Assembly: GCF_011516885.1 (NCBI RefSeq)
Contig: NZ_WOTD01000004.1
Span: 1 to 64,000 of the forward strand
DNA from: Acetobacter lambici
GTDB lineage: Bacteria; Pseudomonadota; Alphaproteobacteria; Acetobacterales; Acetobacteraceae
DNA: 64,000 bases
Direction: 5' to 3'
The notes beneath the pieces are model-generated. The model had not been told where the DNA came from. It saw nothing but the letters and a program-made list of their open reading frames with translations, and did no database searches. A program made the position numbers and the translations under genes. Below are positions 16,790 to 25,838 of the stretch, in pieces. The stretch's first letter is position 1; every line of letters begins with the position of its first letter.

Positions 16790-17038
16790 TCAGTTTTCAT
16801 CCGGCAGGACTGAGTAAACAGTCAAAAACATGACTATCCGCGGGAGCGGCACAGCACGCTAGTCCTTAACCAACGCCTGCAAAGCCCCCGCGTCCCGACC
16901 TGACAGAGTTTTGAAGTGCTGCGTATTTTATGCGTGACATAAAAAATACAATTGGAATCGTGCTGGTCAGCGGCTCACTTTTTGTTCATACTGTGGCATC
17001 ATAATAGTATAGCGGACGTTCTCTTGCTCCTGTTCATA

Positions 17039-18346
17039 ATGGGTCTGCTGACCCTTGTTCTGCTTATCGCGATCAGTATCCTGATCGCGCTTTCCGAAAT
17101 CTCCTTTGCCGCCGCACGAGAAGTCAGGCTCCGCAGCCGCGCAGAAGCAGGAGACCCGCGAGCCCAGGCTTTTCTGGCGCTCCGCCGCAACAGCGGGCAG
17201 GTTATAACCGTTATCCAGATATGCCTGAACGGGGTGGGCATTATGGGCGGTATTGTCAGTTCCGAGATGCTGTCCCCCCCACTGGCCGATTTTTTTACCC
17301 AATGGAATCTCTCTGACTGGTGGGCGCAAAATCTGGCCTCCACGCTCAGCTTTATTTTTGTAACCGGCATGTTTGTCCTGTTTGCCGACCTGTTGCCCAA
17401 ACGGGTCGCCATGAGCAACCCGGACAAGGTAGCTCTGGCTGTGGGCTGGTTCCCTCGGCTGGCACTGCGGATTCTCTACCCGGTTGTCTGGATTTTTTCC
17501 AAAATTTCCGATGTGGTGCTCAAAGCGCTCAAAATTCCCGCAGCCTCCGCAGTGGAACCCGTAACACCAGAGGACCTGCACGCCATTCTGGCCGCAGGCA
17601 CGGCCTCCGGTGCCCTGCTCCAGCAGGAGCACCAGATGATCGAGAACGTGCTGGGCCTACAGGACCGCTCGGTTACATCCGCCATGACGCCACGGGACGA
17701 AATTATTTTTCTCGATATTCAGGACACCCCCGAACACAACCATGAAAAAGTGCGGATGGAACCCTATTCGCGCTACCCGCTATGCAATGGTGGGCTGGAC
17801 AAGGTTATTGGCTCCATCCGTGCGGAAGACGTTCTGGCCTCGGTCGTGGACCCATCCATTGCCCCATCTGGTCGCCCGCATTCCAACCCCATTGCCCGCA
17901 TGCGGCGTGACGTACCCTCCGTGCCCGAAACGCTGAACCTATGGGACACACTGGCCCAGTTTGACACATCAGGCGTAGGCTTTGCGCTGGTGGTTAACGA
18001 ATACGGACTGGTTGTAGGGCTGATCACCTTCAAGGACATTATGGGTGTGCTGATGGACGGTCTGGCCAGCCCGTTTGAGGAACAGGCCATTGTTCAGCGT
18101 GACGCCAATTCCTGGCTGGTCGATGGCGCCGCCCCCATTGGGGAAGTCATGCGTGAACTGGATATTGCCAACCTGCCCGACCATGAGCAGTTTGACACGA
18201 TCAGCGGCTTTATCATGCACCGACTGCGCCGCATGGCGCGCAAAACCGACAGGGTGGATGCCTCGGGCTTCCGGTTTGAAGTGGTGGACGTGGAAGGTTT
18301 CCGCATCAACCAGCTACTGGTTACTCGGCTGAACGCCACACCCTGA
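17039..18346 (+). CDS. paeA: CNNM/CorC-type membrane protein, PaeA (YtfL)-like
   Basis: 435 residues. An N-terminal DUF21/CNNM domain with about four helices (ALSEISFAAAREVRLR, GLNG-type QICLNGVGIMGGI, FADLLPKR) is followed by a CBS pair (MTPRDEI; VVNEYGLVVGLITFKD) and a CorC_HlyC C terminus (DGAAPIGEVM, FEVVDVEG). Similarity runs the full length of E. coli YtfL, renamed PaeA for its role in cadaverine/putrescine export. Others in the family move Mg or Co, so the substrate is not certain. ATG 17039 matches the YtfL start; no good ribosome-binding site was seen. Confidence 0.8.
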   Translation: MGLLTLVLLIAISILIALSEISFAAAREVRLRSRAEAGDPRAQAFLALRRNSGQVITVIQICLNGVGIMGGIVSSEMLSPPLADFFTQWNLSDWWAQNLASTLSFIFVTGMFVLFADLLPKRVAMSNPDKVALAVGWFPRLALRILYPVVWIFSKISDVVLKALKIPAASAVEPVTPEDLHAILAAGTASGALLQQEHQMIENVLGLQDRSVTSAMTPRDEIIFLDIQDTPEHNHEKVRMEPYSRYPLCNGGLDKVIGSIRAEDVLASVVDPSIAPSGRPHSNPIARMRRDVPSVPETLNLWDTLAQFDTSGVGFALVVNEYGLVVGLITFKDIMGVLMDGLASPFEEQAIVQRDANSWLVDGAAPIGEVMRELDIANLPDHEQFDTISGFIMHRLRRMARKTDRVDASGFRFEVVDVEGFRINQLLVTRLNATP

Positions 18347-18358
18347 GCACAGGTGTAG

Positions 18359-18408
18359 AAAAAAGGGGACAAGGCCAGCAAAGCATAGCGGCCTTGTCCC
18401 CTTTTTTC
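18359..18408 (+). terminator. Strong intrinsic terminator after the PaeA-like gene
   Basis: AAAAAAGGGGACAAGGCC and GGCCTTGTCCCCTTTTTT form an 18-bp perfect stem around a 13-base loop, ending in a T-run. Confidence 0.92.
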
Positions 18409-18485
18409 TATTATTCCTCTACTTCAAAAAAAATGACATAGTCCTCTCACTTTAACATCATCCAATATAACTTGGAGAAAGTGAG

Positions 18486-18935
18486 ATGAAGTTTACGACG
18501 CTTTCCATGGCTTTTCTGCCTGCTCTTCTACTGGCAGGCTGTGCGGAAACCCCTATGGGGCCGACCGCGCAGGTTCTTCCTGGCCCGGGCAAGGACTATG
18601 GACAGTTCCTGCAGGAACAGAACTTCTGCCGCGCTCAGGCCTCCGCTGCCGTGCAGGGGCAGGCTGAACACCAGAACCATAAAGCCATTTATGGTGGCCT
18701 GGCAGCAACAGCACTGGGTGCAGGGCTTGGCGCTGCCGCCGGTGGTGGTGCAGGCGCTGGCATTGGAGCCGCCGCCGGAGCCATGGGCGGTGGTCTGGGG
18801 GGCAGCCTTTACTCCAACAGCCAGCAGGGCGGCATTCAAACGCAGTATAACAATGCGTACGTAGCGTGCATGATCGCTTACAAGAACGTCCTGCCCGCAC
18901 CCCAGCCCGCTTATGGTTACGGATACGCACGCTAA
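18486..18935 (+). CDS. Glycine-zipper lipoprotein
   Basis: 149 residues. A lipoprotein signal peptide ends in LLLAGC (Cys19 lipidated), with Ala-Glu next to it. The middle (about 75-115) is a Gly/Ala-rich glycine-zipper segment of the kind found in OmpA-like and SlyB-like lipoproteins, able to insert in or associate with membranes. The tail is rich in Tyr, Gly and Pro. GGAGAAAG lies just upstream of the ATG. It appears monocistronic and its function is unknown. Confidence 0.8.
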   Translation: MKFTTLSMAFLPALLLAGCAETPMGPTAQVLPGPGKDYGQFLQEQNFCRAQASAAVQGQAEHQNHKAIYGGLAATALGAGLGAAAGGGAGAGIGAAAGAMGGGLGGSLYSNSQQGGIQTQYNNAYVACMIAYKNVLPAPQPAYGYGYAR

Positions 18936-19102
18936 AAAACAGCCCAGCCCCTGTAACCATCAGGGTTTGGGCAAGACTGGCCTCACAGGTAACAATATTG
19001 GAACACTTCCATTACGCTCAACCTGTAAATACCTGCCGGTAACACTGGGAAGACAAACAGGCCATTCAAACAGTGCGGCTTTTACGATCACGCCCCATGC
19101 AT

Positions 19103-19136
19103 AAAAAAAGGGCCATTCTTTCGAATGGCCCTTTTT
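19103..19136. terminator. Terminator downstream of the porin gene
   Basis: GGGCCATTC and GAATGGCCC form a perfect 9-bp stem around TTTC, with A7 before and T5 after, so it can work on both strands. It serves the minus-strand porin gene ending at 19175. Confidence 0.88.
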
Positions 19137-19174
19137 CACACTGAATATCTGACCAGAGCCAGAGGCAGAATGCT

Positions 19175-20917
19175 TTAGAACGCAGCCTGCACACGAGCAG
19201 CGAAGGAGTTACCATCGCGGCCATGTTCGTTCCATGAAGACATAGTGTTCCCGCCTTCAGAAGATGTCCGGGAAACAATGAAGTGATTGAAGTCAAGCAT
19301 GAAGCGGAAGTGACGGTTGGGATACCAGTTGATACCACCGGACCACACAGTCTGGCGACCACCACGGATATCAGCTGAAACATCGCTGAAGTCGGTTACG
19401 CTGTAACGACCTGTGATTTCCAGAGCACCCCAGTGACCGCGTGAGGGATCAAATTCGTGCTCAACACCAGGTGCGCCAAAGGCACCTTCTTTGATGTTAT
19501 ACTCACGACCCTTACCGAAAATGGTATAGTTAGCAGAACCATAATAGCCCTGCATATGAACGGTCTTAAGACCCTCAGCCCCTAAGCTACCTGGGTTATT
19601 CCCACGGTTCACACCAATATTGTAATATTCGCCCTTAAGAACCATTTTCTTCCAGCGGAAGCCAAGTTCTGGGCCTGCAGACCAAATCGAAGATGCATTA
19701 CCAATCGTCGCACTGACCAAGTTTGTGCTGGTCAGATTAACTTCTGGAGACTGGCTGAGCCCGTAAGAACGCTTACAAGTGGAACCCGCTGACGAATCAG
19801 TGCACGTTTCTTTGACTTTGAATGCACTAATTGCCGAAATCCCGACATGGACATCAATATCTTTCGATACATATGGCCGTCCAGCAGCACGGAAAGTTGT
19901 ACCTGTCTGGCTATTACCAACCCCAGAATAATAACTGGTACTATTGCTAGTCGAGCTAGTATTGCCTTTACGGTCGCCGTAGGTCTGCCCCGTAAAGTAA
20001 GAAGCAATCCACCAACGTTTTTCGTAATGCAGACCACCAAAGCTGAAGCGCGCATCCCCTGCTGCAATCTTACGCACGGCATCGGTGATGGCGGGACGTT
20101 CCATCATTTCGAAATCGTTCGAGCTTTCGGAATCTTCTTCCGTCACGCGAGGCTGGAAGTAACCAACTGTCAGAATGGTATTGCGGAAGCCAGTGTAGTT
20201 CAGGTTCGCTTCATACAGCCCCTGATCCGTGGAGTTACCATCAACGTTACCTGCACCAAGATCAGGTGTTACGTTTGCAACCCAGTCCTTGTAGCGGAAG
20301 GTGAAAGGAATACGGATACGACGGGCGTTTTCTGTAAAGCCACCAAAGTCGCCATTGGAATTCCCTGCGCGCTGGCCACCACCGAGGAAGCCACCGAAGT
20401 CTTCGTGGAAGGACAGACCAACGGAGAAACCATAAGCGCCGTCTTCGGAAGCAACGGTGAAGCGGCCTTTGGGGAAGCCGACAATCATGCCACCAACGCG
20501 AACTTCTTCGTCAGATGCCGTAGCAGCCTTGAAGTCCTTCCAGGACATTGTGTCACCACGGTCAGACGGAGGAGTGCCTACGCCGGACAGGGGAGCAATT
20601 TTTTTGAGGGGTTCCTGCTCGCCGAACTGAACGTTCGGGTCGTAGTTCCCATCGGCAACATGCATGGCGTTGCGGCCGTGGCCAGCCGCCTGACCCATGT
20701 GGCCTCGTGTGGAGGTCGCATCGCTTTTAGCTAGCTGATGCTTGAGGGTGACGATCTGCTGCTGCATGTCCCGACGCATCTGGGACATTTCGGCACGCAG
20801 CAGGCGAATCTCGGAATCCTCAGTGGAAGCCGCCTCGGCCACAGGAGCGATTCCAGCCAACATAAAAGACGTTAGAGCAACAGAAGAAAAAAGCGAGTTA
20901 CAGCGCATTGTGGCCAT
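19175..20917 (-). CDS. OprO/OprP-family outer-membrane porin
   Basis: A 580-residue outer-membrane protein. It has a signal peptide (cleavage likely after VAEAA, about residue 30), a short coiled coil (about 34-65, LLRAEMSQMRRDMQQQIVTLKHQ), then a beta-barrel with alternating aromatic strands ending in Phe. It matches the phosphate-selective porin O/P family. Location beside pstS and phoBR, and Pho-box-like repeats upstream, support phosphate uptake. A Ser/Thr/Asn-rich insert (about 320-345) looks like a surface loop. The start is either 20917 or the ATG at 20908. Confidence 0.85.
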   Translation of the reverse strand: MATMRCNSLFSSVALTSFMLAGIAPVAEAASTEDSEIRLLRAEMSQMRRDMQQQIVTLKHQLAKSDATSTRGHMGQAAGHGRNAMHVADGNYDPNVQFGEQEPLKKIAPLSGVGTPPSDRGDTMSWKDFKAATASDEEVRVGGMIVGFPKGRFTVASEDGAYGFSVGLSFHEDFGGFLGGGQRAGNSNGDFGGFTENARRIRIPFTFRYKDWVANVTPDLGAGNVDGNSTDQGLYEANLNYTGFRNTILTVGYFQPRVTEEDSESSNDFEMMERPAITDAVRKIAAGDARFSFGGLHYEKRWWIASYFTGQTYGDRKGNTSSTSNSTSYYSGVGNSQTGTTFRAAGRPYVSKDIDVHVGISAISAFKVKETCTDSSAGSTCKRSYGLSQSPEVNLTSTNLVSATIGNASSIWSAGPELGFRWKKMVLKGEYYNIGVNRGNNPGSLGAEGLKTVHMQGYYGSANYTIFGKGREYNIKEGAFGAPGVEHEFDPSRGHWGALEITGRYSVTDFSDVSADIRGGRQTVWSGGINWYPNRHFRFMLDFNHFIVSRTSSEGGNTMSSWNEHGRDGNSFAARVQAAF

Positions 20918-20968
20918 TCCATGATAAGAACGATGAGGAGTGAATAACCCGCCATAACTTTTTTGTGC

Positions 20969-20996
20969 GTGATGCTTCGGTGATGGTTTCGTTACG
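20969..20996 (-). promoter_or_regulatory. Pho-box-like repeats upstream of the porin gene
   Basis: On the minus strand CGTAAC, CATCAC and CATCAC occur exactly 11 bases apart (plus-strand starts 20991, 20980, 20969). Spacing of 11 is the hallmark of PhoB sites (TGTCA-type half-sites). The match to the consensus is loose, but the period and the phosphate context support it. Confidence 0.5.
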
Positions 20997-21004
20997 GAAT
21001 TATG

Positions 21005-21033
21005 AAAAAAAGCGACCCGTTTCCGGGCCGCTT
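21005..21033 (-). terminator. Terminator after pstS
   Basis: On the minus strand AAAGCGGCCCG pairs with CGGGTCGCTTT around GAAA (one mismatch) and is followed by TTTTT. It separates pstS from the porin gene, so the two are not a simple operon. Confidence 0.8.
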
Positions 21034-21076
21034 TCCGATAAGCTCAAATACGCAGTAAAATTTAGTGGAACGCTTA

Positions 21077-22102
21077 TTATTTACCGTTTTTCCAAGCGGA
21101 CATAATGCTGTCCTTAACGGTTTTGGGCAGCGGGACGTAATCCAGCTTGGTGGCAATGCCATCACCGTTGTTGAAGCTCCAGCTAAAGAACTTCTGCACG
21201 GCCTGATCACGGTCAGCGTTACGGGCGGGCACTGGGACCAGCACGTAGGTTGCAGACATAATCGGCCAGGCTTCCTTGCCATCCGTATCCAGCAGGTTCA
21301 CTGCAAAGTGGGATGCATGACCCCAGTCGGCAGCCTGTGCGGCGTGGGAGAAGCTATTCATGCCAGCGGCAACGCTTGCACCAGCGTGGTTGCGCAGGCG
21401 CACGGTGGTCAGGTGGTTACGGCTTGCATAAGCGTATTCCACGTAACCAATGCCACCTTCGGTGTTCTGCACGGTTGCGGCAACGCCGTCATTCCCACGC
21501 GCACCCAGCCCACCGGGCCAACTGATGGACGTGCTTGCACCGTAGTTTCCCTTCCAGGAGGAGGAAGAACCGGCAAGGTAGGACGTAAACACAAAGGTCG
21601 TGCCCGAACCATCCGCACGATGCACAGGTGCGATGGCAACTTCCGGCAGCTTAACGTCCGGGTTCAGAGCAACAATCTTGGGGTCGTTCCAGGAGGTGAT
21701 GGTACCTGCATAGATCTCGGCCAGCACGTCACCGCTCAGCGTGATCGTGTCGGGCTTGATGCCGCCGGGGATGTTCACAACCGGAACAATGCCACCCATA
21801 ACCGTGGGGAACTGGAACAGATGGTTGGTTTCAAGCTTCTGCGCGTCCATGGGCGCATCGGATGCACCAAAGTCAACCGTGCCAGCCACGATCTGGTTCT
21901 GGCCTGCGCTGGAACCAACGCTCTGGTAGTTGACGGTCACGCCAGTGGCGGATTTTGCGACCGCACCCCAGCCTTCATAGATCGGAGCGGCAAAGCTGGA
22001 ACCTGCACCGGTCACGCTCTCGGCCCGAGATGCTGCTGGAAGTGCCGTAAGGAAGGTGGTCATGACGGCCAGACACATTCCAGACCTGACTGAAAAACGC
22101 AT
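21077..22102 (-). CDS. pstS: Phosphate-binding periplasmic protein PstS
   Basis: 341 residues with a signal peptide ending SRA-ES (about residue 28). Mature features are TGAGSSFAAPIYEGW, SVGSSAGQNQI, DFGASDAPM, ADGSGTTFVFTSYL and GIGYVEYAYA, which contain the known phosphate-contacting Ser, Asp and Thr residues. It delivers phosphate to the PstCAB transporter. pstC, pstA, pstB and phoU do not follow; the transporter must be encoded elsewhere. Pho-box-like repeats lie upstream at 22205-22232. Confidence 0.96.
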   Translation of the reverse strand: MRFSVRSGMCLAVMTTFLTALPAASRAESVTGAGSSFAAPIYEGWGAVAKSATGVTVNYQSVGSSAGQNQIVAGTVDFGASDAPMDAQKLETNHLFQFPTVMGGIVPVVNIPGGIKPDTITLSGDVLAEIYAGTITSWNDPKIVALNPDVKLPEVAIAPVHRADGSGTTFVFTSYLAGSSSSWKGNYGASTSISWPGGLGARGNDGVAATVQNTEGGIGYVEYAYASRNHLTTVRLRNHAGASVAAGMNSFSHAAQAADWGHASHFAVNLLDTDGKEAWPIMSATYVLVPVPARNADRDQAVQKFFSWSFNNGDGIATKLDYVPLPKTVKDSIMSAWKNGK

Positions 22103-22204
22103 GTTGGTTTTTTCCCTGAGCCAATTGCAAAAGCTTACGGCAGCAAAAATGTGCCGTGCTGTTCTGGGTTAAAGTAAGTCAGAGCAAAATGGTATTATGC
22201 TTTC

Positions 22205-22232
22205 AGGACAATTGGATGACGGTTTTATGACA
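22205..22232 (-). promoter_or_regulatory. Pho box upstream of pstS
   Basis: On the minus strand TGTCAT, CGTCAT and TGTCCT start exactly 11 bases apart (plus-strand starts 22227, 22216, 22205). A -10-like CATAAT follows at about 22195. This matches the PhoB-dependent promoter layout, in which the Pho box replaces the -35. Confidence 0.75.
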
Positions 22233-22240
22233 CTGCAATC

Positions 22241-23500
22241 CTAGCTCAGCAGCGGCAGCCAAATGCGGCAGCTTGTCCCTTCCCCCACAGTGCTCTCCAC
22301 AACAAACCGTCCGTCATGGCGGGCCAGAATCTGCTGCACAATAGCCAGCCCCAACCCACTGCCCTGCACGCTGGCAGCCGTTTTAGCCACGCGATAAAAT
22401 CGCTCTGTCAGACGGTTGAGATGCCGCGCGGGAATGCCCGGCCCCGTGTCCGTAACGCTGAGCACCAGACCGGGTTCGGTCGGCCAACCCACATTTTTGG
22501 CGGCACGCGCGCAGGCAACCGTAATACCCAGTGGTTCATCATTACGCTTGCCACGATCAAACAGGCCGTATTTGAGCGCGTTTTCCACCAGGTTCATCAG
22601 CACCTGCAAAAGCTGGGCTTCATCCCCCTGCACACACAGTTCCTGCACACCATCCGCCTGCACCTGAAAACGGACAGGCTTGCCTGCAATCAGCCCCGAT
22701 GCCTCGTCCGACAGACGTTTGAGCAGTTCGGCAATACCTATTGTCTCTTTGGGCCGGTGGTGTTCCTGCATCTGCACGCGTGAGAGGTAAAGCAGCCCGT
22801 CCAGCAAACGCTGCATACGCTTGGCCTGCTCGGACATAATGCCCAGAAACTCTTTCTGAATAACCGGATCATCCGCCGCAGGACCTTGCAGTGTTTCTAT
22901 GAACCCCAGCAGGGAGGCCAGAGGCGTACGCAACTCATGGCTGGCAAAGGCCACAAAATCCGTATGCTGCCGCTCGGCCAGCACGGCCTCGGTCTCGTCA
23001 TGCAGAGCAACAAAAACCAGTGTTGTTTTGGACGAAAACGCCCCCCCACCCTTACGGTACCCTTCGGAAAGGAACACGTCGGGCACGATTCTTTTTTGCA
23101 ACCACGCCCGCACGATCCGGTAGTGGGGAATATCCAGCACAATCAACGCCTCCGCTGGCAGCGGATCGTCTTTTTTTTGCGCCAGCAGTCTGTCCACAGC
23201 ACTTTGAAAAGCCGGGTGGCGGATGATACTGCCAATACTGTTGGTAAACTGCCGTTTGGCCTCGGACGAAATAACACATGGAAGCCGCGTGTCGTTTAAA
23301 ACCAGCGTAGCCGCTGGCAGGCAGGCCATGACCTCGTCCAGCGTAACCGTGGAGGCCGCGTCCCGCCCTGCGCGGTTTTTCTGCCTTTCGGAATCGTCAG
23401 GCATCGGTTCAAAGCGGTCCGAGCGAGCGAAAAACAGCGGCAAAGCCGCCAATGCGCCGCCCCCTGCCATACCGCAGAGTGCCGCCAGCCAAGCATGCAT
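22241..23500 (-). CDS. phoR: Phosphate-regulon sensor histidine kinase PhoR
   Basis: 419 residues. One N-terminal membrane helix (about 5-25) is followed by a PAS-like region (50-175), a HisKA domain with phospho-acceptor His188 in FASHELRTP, and a HATPase domain (NLVENALKYG, DTGPGIP, GSGLGLAIV). It lies 32 bases after phoB. PhoR phosphorylates PhoB when the Pst system reports low phosphate. Only one membrane helix is obvious, as in other PhoR proteins that sense through PstB/PhoU. Confidence 0.93.
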   Translation of the reverse strand: MHAWLAALCGMAGGGALAALPLFFARSDRFEPMPDDSERQKNRAGRDAASTVTLDEVMACLPAATLVLNDTRLPCVISSEAKRQFTNSIGSIIRHPAFQSAVDRLLAQKKDDPLPAEALIVLDIPHYRIVRAWLQKRIVPDVFLSEGYRKGGGAFSSKTTLVFVALHDETEAVLAERQHTDFVAFASHELRTPLASLLGFIETLQGPAADDPVIQKEFLGIMSEQAKRMQRLLDGLLYLSRVQMQEHHRPKETIGIAELLKRLSDEASGLIAGKPVRFQVQADGVQELCVQGDEAQLLQVLMNLVENALKYGLFDRGKRNDEPLGITVACARAAKNVGWPTEPGLVLSVTDTGPGIPARHLNRLTERFYRVAKTAASVQGSGLGLAIVQQILARHDGRFVVESTVGEGTSCRIWLPLLS

Positions 23501-23532
23501 GATCAGCCGCCCCTTTTTGCGGTGTGTGTCGC

Positions 23533-24228
23533 TTAGTCCTGATCCTGCACTTTATCCAGCGCATAACCACGGGCCCGCACGGTACGGATCAGATCCGTCC
23601 CGCCCCCTTCGTTCAGGGTTTGCCGCAGGCGGCGGATATGCACATCCACTGTGCGCAACTCCACAAAGGAACTGCGCTCCCACGCGTGTTTCAACAATTC
23701 CTCGCGCGAGAAAACCTGAGCCGGGTGGAGCATAAGGAATTCCAGCAAACGGTATTCCGTAGGCCCAAGCGAGAGTAGGCGACCATCCCGCTCCACTTTA
23801 TGGCTGACCCGGTCCATGACCAGCGTATCAAACCGCAAGGTCTTATCCGCCGGGGGCGCACGGCGCAGAATGGCTTTAACGCGGGCAAACAGCGCATCCA
23901 TGCTAAAGGGCTTGACCAGATAGTCATCCGCCCCGGTATCCAGCCCGCGAATGGCGTCTGCTTCCTCGCCCCGTGCACTGAACATGATAATCGGTAAAGC
24001 GGCTGTTCTGGCCTGCTCGCGCAAACGGCGGCAGACTTCCAGCCCGGAAATGCCGGGGAGCATCCAGTCCAGCAGAACCAGGTCCGGTCGACGCTGCCGG
24101 ACATATTCCAAGGCAGCCTCTCCATCCGCCGCGTGGCGTACCATGTAACCCTGTTTTTCCAGATTGTAGCTAACAAGCCGGGCGAGTGCCGGATCGTCCT
24201 CAACAACCAGAAGATCTGCCTTGTGCAT
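23533..24228 (-). CDS. phoB: Phosphate-regulon response regulator PhoB
   Basis: 231 residues: a receiver domain with acidic E10-D11-D12, phospho-acceptor Asp54 (LLDWMLPG) and Lys in DDYLVKPF, then an OmpR-type winged helix (SRVSHKVERDG region, VDVHIRRLRQTL, RTVRARGYAL). First gene of phoB-phoR. Two sets of 11-bp repeats upstream suggest autoregulation. Confidence 0.95.
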   Translation of the reverse strand: MHKADLLVVEDDPALARLVSYNLEKQGYMVRHAADGEAALEYVRQRRPDLVLLDWMLPGISGLEVCRRLREQARTAALPIIMFSARGEEADAIRGLDTGADDYLVKPFSMDALFARVKAILRRAPPADKTLRFDTLVMDRVSHKVERDGRLLSLGPTEYRLLEFLMLHPAQVFSREELLKHAWERSSFVELRTVDVHIRRLRQTLNEGGGTDLIRTVRARGYALDKVQDQD

Positions 24229-24262
24229 ACCAGAATGCCTTTTAAAAACCTGCCTCTAGGAT

Positions 24263-24279
24263 ATGACGCGCGGATGACA
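24263..24279 (-). promoter_or_regulatory. Pho box proximal to phoB
   Basis: On the minus strand TGTCAT and CGTCAT are 11 bases apart (plus-strand ATGACA at 24274, ATGACG at 24263), some 35 bases upstream of the phoB start. It resembles the pstS site closely. Confidence 0.65.
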
Positions 24280-24373
24280 AAAAACAACTGCCAGTCTGCC
24301 CCAAACCCTATGCAAACAGCATTATGGTCCATGACATATCCATAAAAGCCGCCGCTCACACGGCAAAAACGGC

Positions 24374-24391
24374 TTTATGAATGTTTTATGA
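24374..24391 (-). promoter_or_regulatory. Distal 11-bp repeat upstream of phoB
   Basis: TTTATGA occurs twice, exactly 11 bases apart (24374-24380 and 24385-24391); on the minus strand this reads TCATAAA twice. It is a second candidate PhoB site, about 150 bases before phoB. Confidence 0.45.
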
Positions 24392-24420
24392 CCCAAGTGC
24401 TAAAATAACAGATGACCAAC

Positions 24421-24452
24421 AAAAAAGCCCCGGCACAGGGGCCGGGGCTTTA
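24421..24452 (-). terminator. Terminator after purA
   Basis: AAAGCCCCGGC pairs with GCCGGGGCTTT around a 6-base loop; six A on the plus-strand left side give the T-run on the minus strand, on the far side from purA. It terminates purA before the phoB promoter region. Confidence 0.88.
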
Positions 24453-24479
24453 AGGGTTACGTCATATAACCGTCATTAA

Positions 24480-25769
24480 TCAGTCTTCAAACGGATCACG
24501 CACCAGAATGGTGTCATCGCGGTCCGGGCTGGTGGACAGGAGCGTTACAGGTGCGCCAACCAGTTCTTCCACCCGGCGGACATATTTAATGGCCTGCGCG
24601 GGCAGGTCGGCCCAGCGGCGCGCACCCTGCGTGGTTTCCTTCCAGCCTTCGATCGTCTCATAGACCGGGCGAACACGCTGCTGCGCGGCAGAACCCGAGG
24701 GAAAGCGCTCTATCTTCTGGCCATCCAGTTCATACCCGACGCAGATGTTGATCTCGTCCAGACCATCGAGCACGTCCAGTTTGGTCAGAGCAAGCCCGTT
24801 TATACCACCAACCCGCACGGCATGGCGGACCAGAACCGCGTCAAACCAGCCACAGCGGCGCGGACGCCCCGTAACCGTGCCAAACTCATGCCCACGCTCG
24901 CCAAGGCGGCGGCCAATACCATCATGCAGTTCGGTCGGGAATGGCCCTTCCCCCACACGGGTGCAGTATGCCTTGGCAATACCCAGCACAAACCCCGCAG
25001 CCGACGGCCCCATGCCAGACCCCGTGCCTGCATTGGAAGCTACCGTGTTGGAACTGGTTACAAACGGATAGGTGCCGTGGTCCACGTCCAGCATGACCGC
25101 CTGCGCGCCTTCGAACAGAATCCGGCGGCCATTGCGGCGGGCATCGTCCAGAATGTCCCATGTTGCAGCCATAAAGGGCAGTACCTTGGGGGCAACATCG
25201 CTCAGGAACGCCAGCAATTCTTCCTTGGCAAAGGTTGGCGCGCCAAGACCTGCCAGCAGCGTGTTATGGTGCAGGAGCAGTTCATCCAGCTTCCAGTCCA
25301 GCGTTTCCGGCTCGGCCAGATCGCACAGACGGATGGCGCGGCGGGCAACCTTGTCCTCATAGGCGGGGCCAATGCCACGGCCAGTGGTGCCAATCTTGCG
25401 GTCACCACGCGCGGCCTCACGCGCACGGTCAAGCGCACCATGCACGGGCAGGATAAGGGGAACATTTTCCGCAATCTTCAGGGTTTCGGGCGTCACCTTC
25501 AGCCCCTGTTCGCCAATACGGGCAATTTCGGCCAGCAGGGCCTGCGGGTCCACCACAACGCCATTGCCGATAATGCCCAGCTTGCCACTGACCACACCCG
25601 AAGGCAGCAGTGACAGCTTGTAAACCTGATTACCAACAACCAGCGTATGGCCCGCATTGTGACCGCCCTGAAAACGCACCACCACGTCAGCCCGGCTGGC
25701 CAGCCAGTCAACAATTTTGCCTTTGCCTTCATCGCCCCACTGGGCGCCGATCACGGTTACGTTGGACAT
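24480..25769 (-). CDS. purA: Adenylosuccinate synthetase
   Basis: 429 residues, the standard length. It begins with the GTP/IMP site [16 protein letters not shown] and has [22 protein letters not shown] and [13 protein letters not shown]. It makes adenylosuccinate from IMP, aspartate and GTP in AMP synthesis. hisZ lies just upstream on the same strand (69 bases), the common hisZ-purA pair of alphaproteobacteria. Confidence 0.98.
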   Translation of the reverse strand: MSNVTVIGAQWGDEGKGKIVDWLASRADVVVRFQGGHNAGHTLVVGNQVYKLSLLPSGVVSGKLGIIGNGVVVDPQALLAEIARIGEQGLKVTPETLKIAENVPLILPVHGALDRAREAARGDRKIGTTGRGIGPAYEDKVARRAIRLCDLAEPETLDWKLDELLLHHNTLLAGLGAPTFAKEELLAFLSDVAPKVLPFMAATWDILDDARRNGRRILFEGAQAVMLDVDHGTYPFVTSSNTVASNAGTGSGMGPSAAGFVLGIAKAYCTRVGEGPFPTELHDGIGRRLGERGHEFGTVTGRPRRCGWFDAVLVRHAVRVGGINGLALTKLDVLDGLDEINICVGYELDGQKIERFPSGSAAQQRVRPVYETIEGWKETTQGARRWADLPAQAIKYVRRVEELVGAPVTLLSTSPDRDDTILVRDPFED

Positions 25770-25838
25770 AGACGGTCTGCTCCTGAAAAAAACTGCCTGC
25801 TGGTCAAAAAAGAAAAAGTCACACCCAAGGGCAAGCCC

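Noticed and set aside
16859-16915. A minus-strand tail reading QHFKTLSGRDAGALQALVKD before a stop
   Set aside because: It looks protein-like, but an in-frame stop lies a few codons upstream and no start exists. Too little to call a pseudogene.
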